DNA of 38,898 nt from Armatimonadota bacterium. GTDB lineage: Bacteria; Sysuimicrobiota; Sysuimicrobiia; Sysuimicrobiales; Sysuimicrobiaceae. The number at the start of each line of letters is the position of its first letter. The first letter of the stretch is position 1. Both the position numbers and the translations under genes were made by a program. The stretch lies in assembly GCA_025059775.1 (NCBI GenBank), contig JANXCW010000015.1, positions 1 to 38,898 of the forward strand. Direction: 5' to 3'. Under the pieces are notes generated by a model that saw only the letters and a program-made list of their open reading frames with translations, did no database searches and was not told the DNA's origin. This document shows positions 26,320-35,341 of the stretch, in pieces.

Positions 26320-26348
26320 TATACATGGCCCCAGGGCTTTGTTAGAAT
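26320..26348 (+). promoter_or_regulatory. candidate promoter of the LysM/M23 gene
   Basis: TATACA at 26320-26325 (4 of 6) and TAGAAT at 26343-26348 (5 of 6) are 17 bases apart, with a predicted start near 26355 and a leader of about 38 bases ending in GAAGG before the ATG. The leader is too short for a c-di-AMP riboswitch, which often precedes such genes in other bacteria. Confidence 0.6.
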
Positions 26349-26392
26349 CTTCCGCAGAGTTTAGGAAGAAATCCCCGGGCGAAGGTTTGGCG

Positions 26393-27238
26393 ATGCGGAC
26401 GGGAGCATGGGTGGTGCTGTACCTGGGCCTGTTGGTCCTCGGGTTTCCTACCCTTTCCTCCGGAGCCACGCAGGGCGGGGGCGTTCCCCACACCGTCCGT
26501 CCCGGCGACACCCTGTGGGATCTTGCCCGGCGCTACGGGACCACGGTGGAGGCCATCGCCGCGGCGAACGGCATGAAGCCGACCCAGGTCCTCCGGATCG
26601 GGCAGACCCTGCGGATCCCGGAGAGGAGCCCCGCGCGGCCTGCCTGGTCCTCCTCTCGTCTCCCCTCCCCCGCGGGGAAGGGAAGGACAGACTCCCCAGT
26701 GTACATCGTGCGCCCAGGGGACAGCCTGTGGAGCATCGCCCGGCGCTCCGGGACTACGGTCCAGGCCCTGATGAGGGCTAACGGCCTTCGCGGGGATCGG
26801 CTGCGAGTGGGGCAGCGGCTGCGCCTTCCCGCTCCCGGGACTCTCCCGCAGGCCTTCGCCGTACGGCGGAGGGTAGGGTTCCTGTGGCCCGCACGAGGGG
26901 TTCTCACGAGTCGGTTCGGCCGGCGGTGGCGCCACCACCACCTGGGCATCGACATCGCGGCCCCGCGGGGAACCCCGATCCACGCGGCCCGAGCGGGTCG
27001 GGTGCGCTACGCGGGGTGGTACGGCGGGTATGGGTTGCTGGTGATCCTGGACCACGGGGAAGGGCTGAAGACCTACTACGGACACGCGTCCCGGATCTTC
27101 GTGCGGCCTGGCCAATGGGTCGAGCAGGGCCAGCGGATCGCCGCGGTAGGGTGCACCGGAGCCTGCACGGGATCCCATCTGCACTTCGAGGTCCGCGTCC
27201 GCGGCCAGCCCATAGACCCTCTCCGGTACCTTCCATAG
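26393..27238 (+). CDS. secreted M23 peptidoglycan endopeptidase with two LysM domains
   Basis: A 281-residue exported cell-wall hydrolase. An N-terminal signal segment (hydrophobic 5-20, SSGA) is followed by LysM 1 (HTVRPGDTLWDLARRYG, about 34-78), a Ser/Pro/Arg linker, LysM 2 (YIVRPGDSLWSIARRSG, about 103-147) and an M23 domain (about 163-281). Zinc ligands are H183 and D187 in HLGIDIA and H264 in the HLH motif at 262-264. The LysM domains bind glycan and the M23 domain cuts peptide cross-bridges. If the M23 metal site is complete, as it looks, it is an active lytic enzyme rather than an EnvC/NlpD-type activator. The ATG at 26393 was preferred over longer frames because a promoter and GAAGG precede it. 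Confidence 0.93.
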   Translation: MRTGAWVVLYLGLLVLGFPTLSSGATQGGGVPHTVRPGDTLWDLARRYGTTVEAIAAANGMKPTQVLRIGQTLRIPERSPARPAWSSSRLPSPAGKGRTDSPVYIVRPGDSLWSIARRSGTTVQALMRANGLRGDRLRVGQRLRLPAPGTLPQAFAVRRRVGFLWPARGVLTSRFGRRWRHHHLGIDIAAPRGTPIHAARAGRVRYAGWYGGYGLLVILDHGEGLKTYYGHASRIFVRPGQWVEQGQRIAAVGCTGACTGSHLHFEVRVRGQPIDPLRYLP

Positions 27239-27279
27239 GGATCCCGCGACCCGCCCCGCGGGTGGTAGGATGCTACGGG

Positions 27280-28173
27280 ATGCGGGGATCTGGACGCGTG
27301 ATGATCGGCGGCCAGGCGGTGCTGGAGGGGGTCATGATGCGGGGCCCCCGATGGGTCAGCACCGCGGTGCGGGCTCCGGATGGTCGCATCGTGGAGGAGG
27401 TTCAGCACCGGCCGAGCCTGCTGATACGGAGCCGGTGGGCGCGGCTCCCCGTGGTGCGCGGGGTGGTGGTGCTATACGAGGCCCTGGGTGTCGGCATCCG
27501 GGCTCTCTTGTACTCCGCGAACCAGGTCGCCTCCGAGAAAGGGGGCCGGGAGCTCTCCGGTCGGGAGGTGGCCCTGAGCTTGGCGGGGGGGCTCGGGGTT
27601 GCGGTGGGGCTTTTCTTCGTCACGCCCACCGTGCTGGTCCGGTGGGTGGCCCACGACCTGCCCCCCGTGGCCTTCAATCTCGTGGAGGGATGCATCCGGG
27701 TGGCGCTCGTCGTTCTGTATGTAGGGCTCGTAGGCCTGCTTCCCCACCTGCGCCGGGTGTACATGTACCACGGGGCGGAGCACAAGGCGGTGAACGCGTG
27801 GGAACGCGGTGTACCCCTCGTGGTGTCGGAGGTTCAGAAGCAGAGCCGGTTCCACCCCCGCTGCGGCACTTCCTTCCTGCTGGTGGTGATGGGGGTGGCG
27901 GTGATGGTCTTCTCCCTCCTGGGGAAGCCACCGCTTGGGGAGCGGATCGCCTCCCGGGTGCTGCTCTTGCCTCTCGTGGCGGGGCTGAGCTATGAGGTGA
28001 TCCGCGCGGGGGCTCGTTCCCGGTGGATTCGGCCGTTCGTGCTTCCGGGACTGTGGTTGCAGCACCTCACCACCCGGGAGCCGGACGACGGGCAGGTGGA
28101 GGTGGCCATTCGGGCCCTGCAGAACGTCCTTCTCCGGGAGGAGGATGTTCTGCTGGAGCGGGTGGTGGTGTAG
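27280..28173 (+). CDS. DUF1385 family membrane protein (YqhQ-like)
   Basis: A 297-residue protein of the DUF1385 family, which includes B. subtilis YqhQ and has no settled biochemical function. The family's opening motif [15 protein letters not shown] is at about 9-23, and the central [13 protein letters not shown] and [11 protein letters not shown], rich in His, Cys and acidic residues, suggest a metal or redox site near the membrane. Hydrophobic helices lie at about 100-125, 140-162 and 205-250. The start at ATG 27280 is the best of three in-frame choices (GTG 27298 and ATG 27301 are others). It ends two bases before prfA. DUF1385 genes are commonly found next to prfA and prmC in other bacteria. 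Confidence 0.9.
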   Translation: MRGSGRVMIGGQAVLEGVMMRGPRWVSTAVRAPDGRIVEEVQHRPSLLIRSRWARLPVVRGVVVLYEALGVGIRALLYSANQVASEKGGRELSGREVALSLAGGLGVAVGLFFVTPTVLVRWVAHDLPPVAFNLVEGCIRVALVVLYVGLVGLLPHLRRVYMYHGAEHKAVNAWERGVPLVVSEVQKQSRFHPRCGTSFLLVVMGVAVMVFSLLGKPPLGERIASRVLLLPLVAGLSYEVIRAGARSRWIRPFVLPGLWLQHLTTREPDDGQVEVAIRALQNVLLREEDVLLERVVV

Positions 28174-28175
28174 GG

Positions 28176-29264
28176 ATGCTGGACTGGAAGCACCTGGAGG
28201 CATACGAGGCCCGCTACGAGGCCCTGACCGAGCGGCTGGGTGATCCCGCGGTGTGCTCCGATCCCGCCCGGTACCGGGAGCTGGCGAAGGAGCATGCGGA
28301 GTTAGAGGAACTCGTGGCCCTGATCCGGGAACTGCGCCGCATCCGGCGGGATCTGGAGGGGACGGAGGCCCTGCGACACGACCCGGATCCAGAGATGCGG
28401 GAGCTCGCGGAGCAGGAGCTGGAGCGGCTGCGCCGGGAGGAGACGGAGGTGCGGGCCCGGCTGGAGGAGCGCCTGGCTCCCCGGGATCCCTACGACGACC
28501 GGAACGTGATCGTGGAGATCCGACCCGGAACCGGGGGGGAGGAGGCAGCCCTGTTTGCCGGGGATTTGCTCCGGATGTACACCCGGTACGCGGAGCGCAA
28601 GGGGTGGAGGGTGGAGATCCTGGATCTGCAGCCCAGCGACCTGGGCGGGGTGAAGTCCGCCACTCTGGGCATCGCGGGAAGAGGGGCGTACAGCCGGCTC
28701 AAGCACGAGAGCGGGGTGCATCGGGTGCAGCGGGTGCCGGTTACGGAGGCCGCAGGCCGCATCCACACCTCCACGGCCACGGTGGCGGTGCTCCCGGAGG
28801 CGGAGGAAGTGGAAGTGGAGATCCGGCCGGAGGAGCTGGAGATCGAGACCTTCCGGGCAGGTGGCGCGGGCGGTCAGCACGTGAACAAGGTGGAGACCGC
28901 GGTGCGGGTGCGCCACCTGCCCACCGGGATTGTGGTGACCTGCCAGGACGAGCGCAGCCAGTACCAGAACCGGGAGAAGGCCCTGCGCATCCTCCGGTCC
29001 CACCTGCTGGAGCGCCGCCAGCGGGAGCAGCAGGAGCGGATCGCGGCCCAGCGGCGCCAGCAGGTGGGCACGGGCGAGCGTAGCGAGAAGATCCGCACGT
29101 ACAATTTCCCCCAGAACCGCGTCACGGACCACCGCCTCGGCCTCACCCTGTACCGGCTTGAGGAGGTGCTGGGCGGGGATCTTGATCCGCTCCTGGAGGC
29201 CCTGGTGGCCCGCGAGCGGGCCACCAGGCTCGCGGCGCTGCAGGCAGCCGCGGGGGCCTCGTGA
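28176..29264 (+). CDS. prfA: peptide chain release factor 1
   Basis: A 362-residue translation termination factor recognising UAA and UAG. The codon-recognition tripeptide is P188-V189-T190 (the RF1 PxT type, not the SPF of RF2), and the catalytic GGQ is at 232-234 within [17 protein letters not shown]. The N-terminal coiled coil (about 1-100) and C-terminal [18 protein letters not shown] are standard. The ATG is two bases after the DUF1385 stop, with GGG upstream. The adjacent prmC gene encodes the methyltransferase that modifies the GGQ glutamine, so the pair is a functional unit. Confidence 0.97.
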   Translation: MLDWKHLEAYEARYEALTERLGDPAVCSDPARYRELAKEHAELEELVALIRELRRIRRDLEGTEALRHDPDPEMRELAEQELERLRREETEVRARLEERLAPRDPYDDRNVIVEIRPGTGGEEAALFAGDLLRMYTRYAERKGWRVEILDLQPSDLGGVKSATLGIAGRGAYSRLKHESGVHRVQRVPVTEAAGRIHTSTATVAVLPEAEEVEVEIRPEELEIETFRAGGAGGQHVNKVETAVRVRHLPTGIVVTCQDERSQYQNREKALRILRSHLLERRQREQQERIAAQRRQQVGTGERSEKIRTYNFPQNRVTDHRLGLTLYRLEEVLGGDLDPLLEALVARERATRLAALQAAAGAS

Positions 29265-29277
29265 GTGCAGCAACGCC

Positions 29278-30174
29278 GTGGCGGTGACCTCCGTCCCTCC
29301 AAGCCTCCGGGAGGCCTACTTGCTGGGGCGGGAGCACCTCCGCGCCTGCGGGGTGGAAAGTCCAGAACTGGAGGCGGAGGTGCTCCTCCGCCATGCCGCG
29401 GGGCTTGACCGGGCAGGGCTGTACCTCCGGTGGACGCAGGCACCTTCCCTGGCGGTGTGGACCCGGTACGTGCGTCTCCTGGAAGCGCGGGGTGCGGGGA
29501 CACCGACCGCTTACCTGCTCGGAGAGCGGGAGTTCTATGGGCTTGCGTTCCTGGTGGACGAGCGCGTTCTTGTCCCCCGACCCGAGACGGAGCTCCTGGT
29601 GGATCTCGCCTTGGAGGCAATCCGCCACCACCCCGAGCCCGTGGTGGTGGAGGTAGGTACGGGGAGCGGAGCGGTGGCGGTGGCCCTCGCGGTGCACCAC
29701 AGGAGGGCAATGGTGTACGCCACGGACATCTCCTCCGAGGCCCTGGAGGTGGCCCACGAGAACGCCCGACGCCACGGGGTCCTGGACCGGGTGCGGTTCC
29801 TCCAGGGGGATGCCCTGCAGCCCGTGGCGGCGCAGGGGGTACGGGCGCACGCGGTAGTCAGCAACCCGCCCTACGTCCCCCCGCAGGCCATGGAGGAGCT
29901 GCCCCCTGAGGTCCGCGCGGAACCCACCCTCGCGGTCCTCGCACCGGGGCCTACGGGGACCGAACTCCACGCCCGGATCATCGCCTCGGCCCCTCCCGTG
30001 CTGCTCCCGGGCGGGCTCCTGGCCCTGGAGGTGAGCCCGAAGTGGGATCAGCCCGCTCGGGTGACCCGCATGATGCGGGAAGCGGGTTTCGGGGAGGTTC
30101 GGGTGGAGCGGGACCTGGCGGGGTTGGCGCGGGTGGTGGCGGGACGGTGGCCCGGAGGGCGGAGGAACCTCTAG
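29278..30174 (+). CDS. prmC: release factor glutamine methyltransferase
   Basis: A 298-residue SAM-dependent enzyme that methylates the GGQ glutamine of release factors. The N-terminal helical release-factor-binding domain (about 1-85) precedes PRPETELLV, the SAM loop EVGTGSGAVAVAL near 125-137 and the catalytic NPPY at 196-199. The start is uncertain: GTG 29278 and GTG 29284 are both in frame, neither has a strong ribosome-binding site, and both lie just after the prfA stop, so translational coupling is likely. Length matches the family. Confidence 0.95.
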   Translation: MAVTSVPPSLREAYLLGREHLRACGVESPELEAEVLLRHAAGLDRAGLYLRWTQAPSLAVWTRYVRLLEARGAGTPTAYLLGEREFYGLAFLVDERVLVPRPETELLVDLALEAIRHHPEPVVVEVGTGSGAVAVALAVHHRRAMVYATDISSEALEVAHENARRHGVLDRVRFLQGDALQPVAAQGVRAHAVVSNPPYVPPQAMEELPPEVRAEPTLAVLAPGPTGTELHARIIASAPPVLLPGGLLALEVSPKWDQPARVTRMMREAGFGEVRVERDLAGLARVVAGRWPGGRRNL

Positions 30175-30198
30175 GCGCGGCGGCGAAGGAGCAGCGGG

Positions 30199-30654
30199 AT
30201 GCGGATCGCCATCGCGAGCGACCATGCGGGGTATGCCCTGAAGGAGATCCTGAAGGCGGACCTCGCGGAGCTGGGCTATGAGGCGGTGGACTTCGGGACG
30301 TTCGGGGAGGACCCCGTGGACTACCCGGACTTCGTAATCCCCGCCGCGGAGGCGGTCGCGAGAGGGGAGTGCCATCGGGGCATCGTCGTCGGTGGGAGTG
30401 GCAACGGGGAGGCCATGGTTGCCAACAAGGTTCCGGGCATCCGGTGCGCCCTGTGCTGGGAAGCGTACACGGCCCGCATGAGCCGGGCCCACAACGATGC
30501 CAACATGCTCTCCCTGGGTGCCCGGGTTGTGGGGGTGGAGCTGGCCCGGGAGATCGTGCGGATCTGGCTCCACACGGAGTTCGAAGGAGGTCGCCACGTG
30601 CCGCGGCTGGAGAAGATCCGGCGGTTGGAAGAGAAGTACATGCGGAGGGATTGA
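30199..30654 (+). CDS. rpiB: ribose-5-phosphate isomerase B (Glu-type)
   Basis: A 151-residue RpiB/LacAB-fold enzyme interconverting ribose 5-phosphate and ribulose 5-phosphate. It has [12 protein letters not shown] at the N-terminus and [20 protein letters not shown] around 63-82. In E. coli RpiB the catalytic base is a cysteine in this loop; here the sequence is GGSGNGE, with E71 in the place used by the Mycobacterium tuberculosis enzyme, which works with glutamate. The protein therefore belongs to the Glu-type branch. The ATG has AAGGAG a few bases before it, and the glyA start follows its stop at once. Confidence 0.94.
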   Translation: MRIAIASDHAGYALKEILKADLAELGYEAVDFGTFGEDPVDYPDFVIPAAEAVARGECHRGIVVGGSGNGEAMVANKVPGIRCALCWEAYTARMSRAHNDANMLSLGARVVGVELAREIVRIWLHTEFEGGRHVPRLEKIRRLEEKYMRRD

Positions 30655-30655
30655 C

Positions 30656-31933
30656 GTGCTTCGCTACCTGCAACGCAGCGATCCGGAAGTGGCCGATGCC
30701 ATTCTGCAGGATCTCAACCGGCAGCGGCTGCAGCTGAACCTCATCGCCTCGGAGAACTACGCGAGCCGGGCGGTGCTGGAGGCCCAGGGGAGCGTGCTCA
30801 CCAACAAGTACGCGGAAGGGTACCCCGGACGCCGATACTACGGGGGATGCACGTACGTGGACAGGGTAGAGCAGATGGCCCGGGAACGGGCGAAGCTCCT
30901 CTTCGGGGCGGAACACACCAACGTTCAGCCCCACTCCGGCACGCAGGCCAACTTCGCCGCGTACTTCGCGGTGCTGCGGCCCGGCGACCGGATCCTGGCC
31001 ATGGATCTCGCACACGGGGGACACCTCACCCACGGAAGCCCTGTGAACTTCAGTGGGCGGCTGTTCCACATCGTCCCCTACGGAGTGGACCCTCGGACGG
31101 AGCGGATCGACTACGACCAGATCGCACAACTTGCTCGTGAGCATCACCCACGCCTGATCGTCGCCGGTGCCACAGCCTACCCACGGACCTACGACTTCGC
31201 CCGGCTTCGGGAGATCGCGGACGACGTCGGGGCGTACCTGATGGTGGATATGGCCCACTTCGCAGGACTAGTGGCGGGGGGCGTGCACCCCAACCCCGTG
31301 CCGTACGCGGATCTCGTCACCTCCACCACCCACAAGACCCTGCGCGGACCCCGCGGGGGCCTCATCCTCTGCCGGGCGGAGCTCGCCCGGGAGGTGGACC
31401 GGGCGGTGTTCCCCTTCTCCCAAGGTGGGCCCCTCATGCACGTGATCGCGGCCAAGGCCGTCTGCTTCCATGAGGCTGCCCGGCCTGAGTTCCGGACGTA
31501 CGCGGCGCAGGTGGTGCGGAACGCGCAGACCCTGGCGGAGGAGCTGATGCGACGGGGGTACCACCTCACCACCGGCGGAACCGACAACCACCTGATCCTG
31601 GTCGACCTGCGTGACCGAAACCTCACAGGGAAAATGGCGGAGACGGCCCTGGGGGCAGCCCACATCATCGTGAACAAGAACATGGTTCCCTTCGATCCCC
31701 AGAAGCCTACGGTCACCAGCGGCATCCGGATCGGTACGCCCGCGGTGACTACCCGGGGCATGCGGGAGGACGAGATGCGCCGCATCGCCGGCTGGATCCA
31801 TACGGTGCTCTCCGCGCCCGGAGATCCGGAGGTGGCGGGACGCGTGCGGGCCGAGGTGCACGAGCTCTGCGCGGCCTTCCCCATCTACCCGGAGGAGGCG
31901 GTGCCGGAGTTCCTGGCCCTTCCGGGGGAGTAG
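30656..31933 (+). CDS. glyA: serine hydroxymethyltransferase
   Basis: A 425-residue PLP enzyme converting serine and tetrahydrofolate to glycine and methylene-tetrahydrofolate, the main source of one-carbon units for purine and dTMP synthesis. The Schiff-base lysine is K227 in [23 protein letters not shown], the tetrahydrofolate-site GRRYYGGC and [13 protein letters not shown] are all present. The GTG at 30656 is preceded by GGAGG and begins one base after the rpiB stop. Length is normal for bacteria. Confidence 0.97.
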   Translation: MLRYLQRSDPEVADAILQDLNRQRLQLNLIASENYASRAVLEAQGSVLTNKYAEGYPGRRYYGGCTYVDRVEQMARERAKLLFGAEHTNVQPHSGTQANFAAYFAVLRPGDRILAMDLAHGGHLTHGSPVNFSGRLFHIVPYGVDPRTERIDYDQIAQLAREHHPRLIVAGATAYPRTYDFARLREIADDVGAYLMVDMAHFAGLVAGGVHPNPVPYADLVTSTTHKTLRGPRGGLILCRAELAREVDRAVFPFSQGGPLMHVIAAKAVCFHEAARPEFRTYAAQVVRNAQTLAEELMRRGYHLTTGGTDNHLILVDLRDRNLTGKMAETALGAAHIIVNKNMVPFDPQKPTVTSGIRIGTPAVTTRGMREDEMRRIAGWIHTVLSAPGDPEVAGRVRAEVHELCAAFPIYPEEAVPEFLALPGE

Positions 31934-31942
31934 GAGGGCGCG

Positions 31943-32572
31943 GTGTCCGGAGTCCGCGTGGTGGACCACCCGCTCATTCAGCACAAGCTGTCCCTGCTGC
32001 GGGACCGGCGCACCGGGCACAAGGAGTTCCGGGAACTGATGGAGGAACTTGCGCTGCTGATGGCCTTCGAGGCCACCCGGGACCTGGGCACGCATGAGGT
32101 GGAGGTCGAGACCCCTCTGATGCGTACGCGGGGAAGGAGCATTTCCAGCTCCATGCTCGCCGTTGTGTCCATTCTCCGTGCGGGGCTTGGTATGGAGCCG
32201 GGGATCGTGAAACTGCTGCCCACCGCACGGGTAGGCCACGTGGGTATCGAGCGGGACCCCGAAACCCTGCTCCCCACCGTGTACTATGCGAAGCTCCCCG
32301 AGGACATGGCCCAACGGGAGGCGCTGATCCTGGATCCCATGCTCGCTACGGGAGGATCCGCCTCCGCGTGCGTACGCCTCCTCAAGGAACAAGGGACCAG
32401 GCGGTTCAAGTTCCTGTGTCTCATCGCAGCCCCTGAGGGGATCGCCCGGCTCCACACCGAGCACCCGGAGGTGGAGATCTATACCGCGGCGGTGGACGAG
32501 CGCCTGGACGCTCACGGTTACATCCTCCCGGGACTCGGGGACGCGGGAGATCGCCTGTTCGGAACCCGGTGA
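31943..32572 (+). CDS. upp: uracil phosphoribosyltransferase
   Basis: A 209-residue salvage enzyme making UMP from uracil and PRPP. The PRPP motif is LDPMLATGGSA (from D131), with SILRAGLGME near 74-83 and the C-terminal uracil-binding GYILPGLGDAGDRLFGT typical of UPRTs. The start is a GTG at 31943 after GGAGGG. Its product UMP is also the end-product sensed by PyrR, which links this gene to the pyr operon 19 kb upstream. The stop overlaps the dCMP deaminase start. Confidence 0.97.
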   Translation: MSGVRVVDHPLIQHKLSLLRDRRTGHKEFRELMEELALLMAFEATRDLGTHEVEVETPLMRTRGRSISSSMLAVVSILRAGLGMEPGIVKLLPTARVGHVGIERDPETLLPTVYYAKLPEDMAQREALILDPMLATGGSASACVRLLKEQGTRRFKFLCLIAAPEGIARLHTEHPEVEIYTAAVDERLDAHGYILPGLGDAGDRLFGTR

Positions 32573-33057
32573 TGCGCCCTAGCTGGGATGATTACTTCAT
32601 GAGCATGGCGGTGCTTGTGAGCAGCCGCTCCACGTGCCTCCGCCGCCGGGTGGGCGCGGTGATCGTCCTGAACCGCATGGTCCTCTCTACGGGGTACAAC
32701 GATACCCCCCGGGGGCTGCGGAACTGTGGGGAAGGGGGGTGTCCCCGATGCGCGGGAGAGGCCCCCTCCGGAACAGGCCACGACACGTGCCTGTGCATTC
32801 ACGCCGAGCAGAACGCTATTCTTCAAGCCGCCTACCACGGAGTCGCCATCGCGGGAGGAACCCTGTACTGCACCCACCAACCCTGTCTAGTGTGCGCCAA
32901 GATGATTGCGAACGTGGGCATTGCCCGGGTGGTCTACACCGGAGACTACCCGGATCCCGTCGCGGCTCAGCTCCTAAAGGAGGCAGGGGTGGAATTGGCG
33001 CACTACCCCGGTCCCCTCAGCGCCCTCCGGGTGCTCCCCCCGGCTCTGTGCGACTGA
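32572..33057 (+). CDS. dCMP deaminase (ComEB-like)
   Basis: A 161-residue zinc deaminase producing dUMP for thymidylate synthesis. The catalytic HAE is at 77-79 (IHAEQNAI) and the zinc cysteines are in PCLVC at 104-108. A Cys-containing insertion with GGCPRC near 58-63 is found in the ComEB/dCMP deaminase group and can bind a second zinc. The start may also be the GTG at 32569, one codon earlier, overlapping the upp stop. The gene ends eight bases before the stop of the convergent phoD-like gene, where the low-GC phosphate region begins. Confidence 0.92.
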   Translation: MRPSWDDYFMSMAVLVSSRSTCLRRRVGAVIVLNRMVLSTGYNDTPRGLRNCGEGGCPRCAGEAPSGTGHDTCLCIHAEQNAILQAAYHGVAIAGGTLYCTHQPCLVCAKMIANVGIARVVYTGDYPDPVAAQLLKEAGVELAHYPGPLSALRVLPPALCD

Positions 33058-33065
33058 CGAGCCGA

Positions 33066-34601
33066 TCAGCGGCGAGGTTCCAGCATGAGCTCATGCAGTA
33101 CGGCCCCCGAGACATCCCGGTGTCGGACCGTTAGAACTCCACTGCGGCCATCGATCACCGCTTCGCCGAAGAAGAGGTAACCTGCTGTGGGCGGCGTGTT
33201 AGGGGTAGGAGGGTGCTTTTGAAAGACCACTGCTGGTCCGAAGGTGTCGTCCAAGGCATTCGGCCCAAACCCACCTGCATGCAGAGGTCCCGAGACGAAC
33301 TCATAGAAGGGCAGGAAGTCCCGGAACTGAGCCCGATCCGGATGGTAGTGGTGGGTGGCACAGTAGTGGACATCCGCGGTAATCCAAACCGTATTCTGGA
33401 TGCCGTGTTGTTTGAGAAACGCCAGCACCTCCGCGATCTCCAACTCCCGCCCCATGGGTGGACCACTCCCCTGGGCCACAGCCTCTGAGCCCCACCGGCG
33501 ACCCGCATCGTGGTAAACGATGAGCCCCAAGGGCATGTCCGCGGCGATTACCTTCCAGGTTGCACGGGAACGCAGGAGCTCGCGTTTGAGCCAGCGAACC
33601 TGTTCCGATCCGAGAATTCGGGCTCCTGGTTCCAGAACCAGCTGACGGTTCTCGCCGTTCGGTCCCCGGTAGGTGCGCATGTCCAGCAGGAACAGATCCA
33701 GATGCGGACCGTAGGAGATCTTCCGATATACCCGGGGCCCACGCAGAGGGGTGAACTCCCACATAGCACGCTTGGCTCGAACGGCTAGAGTCCGTACGTC
33801 CTTCACTGTGTAACGAGCGTCTTCGTGCAAGACACGCTCCCAGTACCAGTTGTTGGTCACCTCGTGGTCATCCCAGAGAACGTAGACCGGTACTTCAGCG
33901 TGGAAGCGGCGCACGTTCGCGTCCAGAAGATTGTAACGATAATTGCCGCGAAATTCCTCCAGAGTCTCTGCCACCTTGGCTTTCTCAGGTGTAACCACAT
34001 TGCGCCAGACGGATCCATCCGGAAGAGCAACAGCGGGGAGAAGGGGATTGTCTGCGTAGATCATGTCTCCGCAGTGGACAAAGAAATCCGGTTGCAGGCG
34101 TCGCATGGTCTCGTAAATGCGCATGCCTCCCCACTCTGGGTTAACCCCCCACCCTTGCCCTGCGGTGTCCCCGGACCAAAGAAAGCGCACAGTTCGGGTA
34201 TCCTGGGGCGGAGTGCGAAGGTGCCCCATCATGGGTTCACTGCGGGCAGCGGGATCTGAGGGGTCCTCGAAGAACACACGGTAGAAGATGTCGGATCCTG
34301 GCGGGAGATCTGGGATCCAGACTTTGGCGGTGAAACCGCTATCTGGAGTTGCCCAGGGTCCTACTATGCGTTGGACGTCACGGAACCGGTCTGTCGTGGA
34401 CCATTCCACGACCATGCGAGCCGGACGATCGGATGCGGCCCACACCACTGCGCCCCCTGGGGTAACCTCACCACTTTGAACTCCGTAAGGAATTCGGAGC
34501 CGAGGAGTGGCCCAGGAAGTGGAGAAGACTCGGGGGAAAGCTACCCCTGCGGTATACAACACGGCTTTCCTCAAGAATGTACGTCGCGACAAATTTTCCA
34601 C
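33066..34601 (-). CDS. phoD: Tat-exported PhoD-type alkaline phosphatase
   Basis: A 511-residue secreted phosphatase/phosphodiesterase. The twin-arginine signal SRRTFLRK is at residues 5-12, followed by a hydrophobic stretch and a probable cleavage before residue 35. The PhoD N-terminal beta domain (about 35-130) precedes the metallophosphatase core with SGDTAGQG, CGDMIYADN, WDDHEVTNNW and TADVHYCATHHYHP, which supply the iron and calcium ligands of this family. The start is a GTG at 34599-34601 with AGGGTGGG before it. Its upstream region carries an 11-bp-phased Pho-box-like array. Codon use is less GC-biased than in the left part of the window. It points towards the housekeeping run and diverges from mgsA. 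Confidence 0.94.
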   Translation of the reverse strand: MENLSRRTFLRKAVLYTAGVAFPRVFSTSWATPRLRIPYGVQSGEVTPGGAVVWAASDRPARMVVEWSTTDRFRDVQRIVGPWATPDSGFTAKVWIPDLPPGSDIFYRVFFEDPSDPAARSEPMMGHLRTPPQDTRTVRFLWSGDTAGQGWGVNPEWGGMRIYETMRRLQPDFFVHCGDMIYADNPLLPAVALPDGSVWRNVVTPEKAKVAETLEEFRGNYRYNLLDANVRRFHAEVPVYVLWDDHEVTNNWYWERVLHEDARYTVKDVRTLAVRAKRAMWEFTPLRGPRVYRKISYGPHLDLFLLDMRTYRGPNGENRQLVLEPGARILGSEQVRWLKRELLRSRATWKVIAADMPLGLIVYHDAGRRWGSEAVAQGSGPPMGRELEIAEVLAFLKQHGIQNTVWITADVHYCATHHYHPDRAQFRDFLPFYEFVSGPLHAGGFGPNALDDTFGPAVVFQKHPPTPNTPPTAGYLFFGEAVIDGRSGVLTVRHRDVSGAVLHELMLEPRR

Positions 34602-34638
34602 GTCAATCCCACCCTTTCTTAATAGTTCTTCGGGAGAT

Positions 34639-34682
34639 TAAGCTCAATGGATCCATTTAATGGATGTATAAAGCTAGATTAA
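34639..34682 (-). promoter_or_regulatory. Pho-box-like array ahead of phoD
   Basis: Read on the minus strand, TTAATC starts at 34682, TTATAC at 34671 and TTAAAT at 34660, exactly 11 bases apart. A fourth window at 34649 (CATTGA) is degenerate. The first unit reads CTTAATCT with its flanks and fits the cyanobacterial Pho-box unit perfectly. It lies 54 bases upstream of the phoD start. A weak -10, TAATCT, is at 34640-34635. Confidence 0.6.
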
Positions 34683-34723
34683 GACCTTTTTTAGGAACCG
34701 TCCCGAATTATCCCTATGTAGGT

Positions 34724-34756
34724 TTGAGCTGAACTTTGAAATACCTTAATGGATTC
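34724..34756 (+). promoter_or_regulatory. weak Pho-box-like array ahead of mgsA
   Basis: TTGAGC at 34724, TTTGAA at 34735 and TTAATG at 34746 keep the 11-bp phase but match the TTAAC core poorly except in the last unit. The 9-mer TTAATGGAT at 34746-34754 also occurs at 34657-34665. The hairpin GAGTTT-GTTG-AAACTC follows at 34768-34783. Confidence 0.35.
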
Positions 34757-34852
34757 ATACAAAACACGAGTTTGTTGAAACTCAGGCTGTATCGCAGTCT
34801 TAGCCATCCTGAAGTTTGCAAGAACAGGAAGGAGGCAGGAAGGAGGGATGAA

Positions 34853-35341
34853 ATGGGCATGACGGATACTCAGCGCACGATCTCCCGCAAGCGGATCGTG
34901 CTCATCGCCCACGATAACCGGAAACCGGACCTGATCACCTGGGCACGAGATCACCGGGATCTACTGGCAAGGCACGCTCTGTACGCTACCGGGAGCACAG
35001 GGAGGCTCCTAGCTCAAGAGTTGGATCTTCCGATCGTGTGCTTCCAGCGCGGGCCCCTGGGAGGAGACCTTCAGGTAGGGTCCAGAATCGTGGAGGGAGA
35101 TGTAGATATGTTGGTGTTCTTCTGGGATCCCCTGGAACCTCATCCTCACGATCCGGATGTAAAAGCCCTGCTGCGCGTGGCAGTACTTTGGAATATTCCT
35201 ACTGCTTGCAACCGGTCGACAGCAGATCTGCTAGTCTCTAGTCCCTGGTTCTCGGAAGGGGCCCAGGAAGAGATAGAGGCAGCACAAGAAAGCAGCCCCG
35301 TGCGTTTACAAACTTTTAACAGAATTCTAGATAAAGGTTAA
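34853..35341 (+). CDS. mgsA: methylglyoxal synthase
   Basis: A 162-residue cytoplasmic enzyme converting dihydroxyacetone phosphate to methylglyoxal and free phosphate. Compared with E. coli MgsA all key residues are present: H20 in IAHDNRK, the phosphate-binding ATGSTG (45-50), D72 in GGDLQ, and H99 and D102 in PHDPDVKALLR. The rest of FFWDPLEPHPHDPD is nearly identical. It is a free-standing enzyme, not the MGS-like domain of CarB or PurH. The ATG was chosen for AGGAGGG six bases upstream. Its TAA stop lies inside a TTAACG unit of the Pho-box-like array that precedes phoX. The E. coli enzyme is strongly inhibited by phosphate, which fits the phosphate-scavenging neighbours. Confidence 0.93.
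   Translation: MGMTDTQRTISRKRIVLIAHDNRKPDLITWARDHRDLLARHALYATGSTGRLLAQELDLPIVCFQRGPLGGDLQVGSRIVEGDVDMLVFFWDPLEPHPHDPDVKALLRVAVLWNIPTACNRSTADLLVSSPWFSEGAQEEIEAAQESSPVRLQTFNRILDKG

Larger units (their letters stand above)
34602..34852. other. AT-rich divergent control region between phoD and mgsA
   Basis: This 251-base stretch is the most AT-rich part of the window. It holds the two Pho-box-like arrays, the palindrome ATGGATCCAT (34647-34656), the inverted repeat ATCCAT/ATGGAT around TTA (34651-34665), the direct repeat TTAATGGAT and a 6-bp hairpin at 34768-34783. The purine-rich end includes AGGAGGG before mgsA. No protein-coding signal is seen in it. Confidence 0.6.

Noticed and set aside
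26349-26392. A riboswitch (c-di-AMP type) before the LysM/M23 gene.
   Set aside because: The predicted leader is only about 38 bases, far shorter than that riboswitch class, and shows none of its conserved core.
34853-35341. Interpreting the mgsA product as an isolated MGS-like regulatory domain of CarB or PurH.
   Set aside because: All methylglyoxal synthase catalytic residues (H20, D72, H99, D102) are present and the chain has the normal length of the free enzyme.
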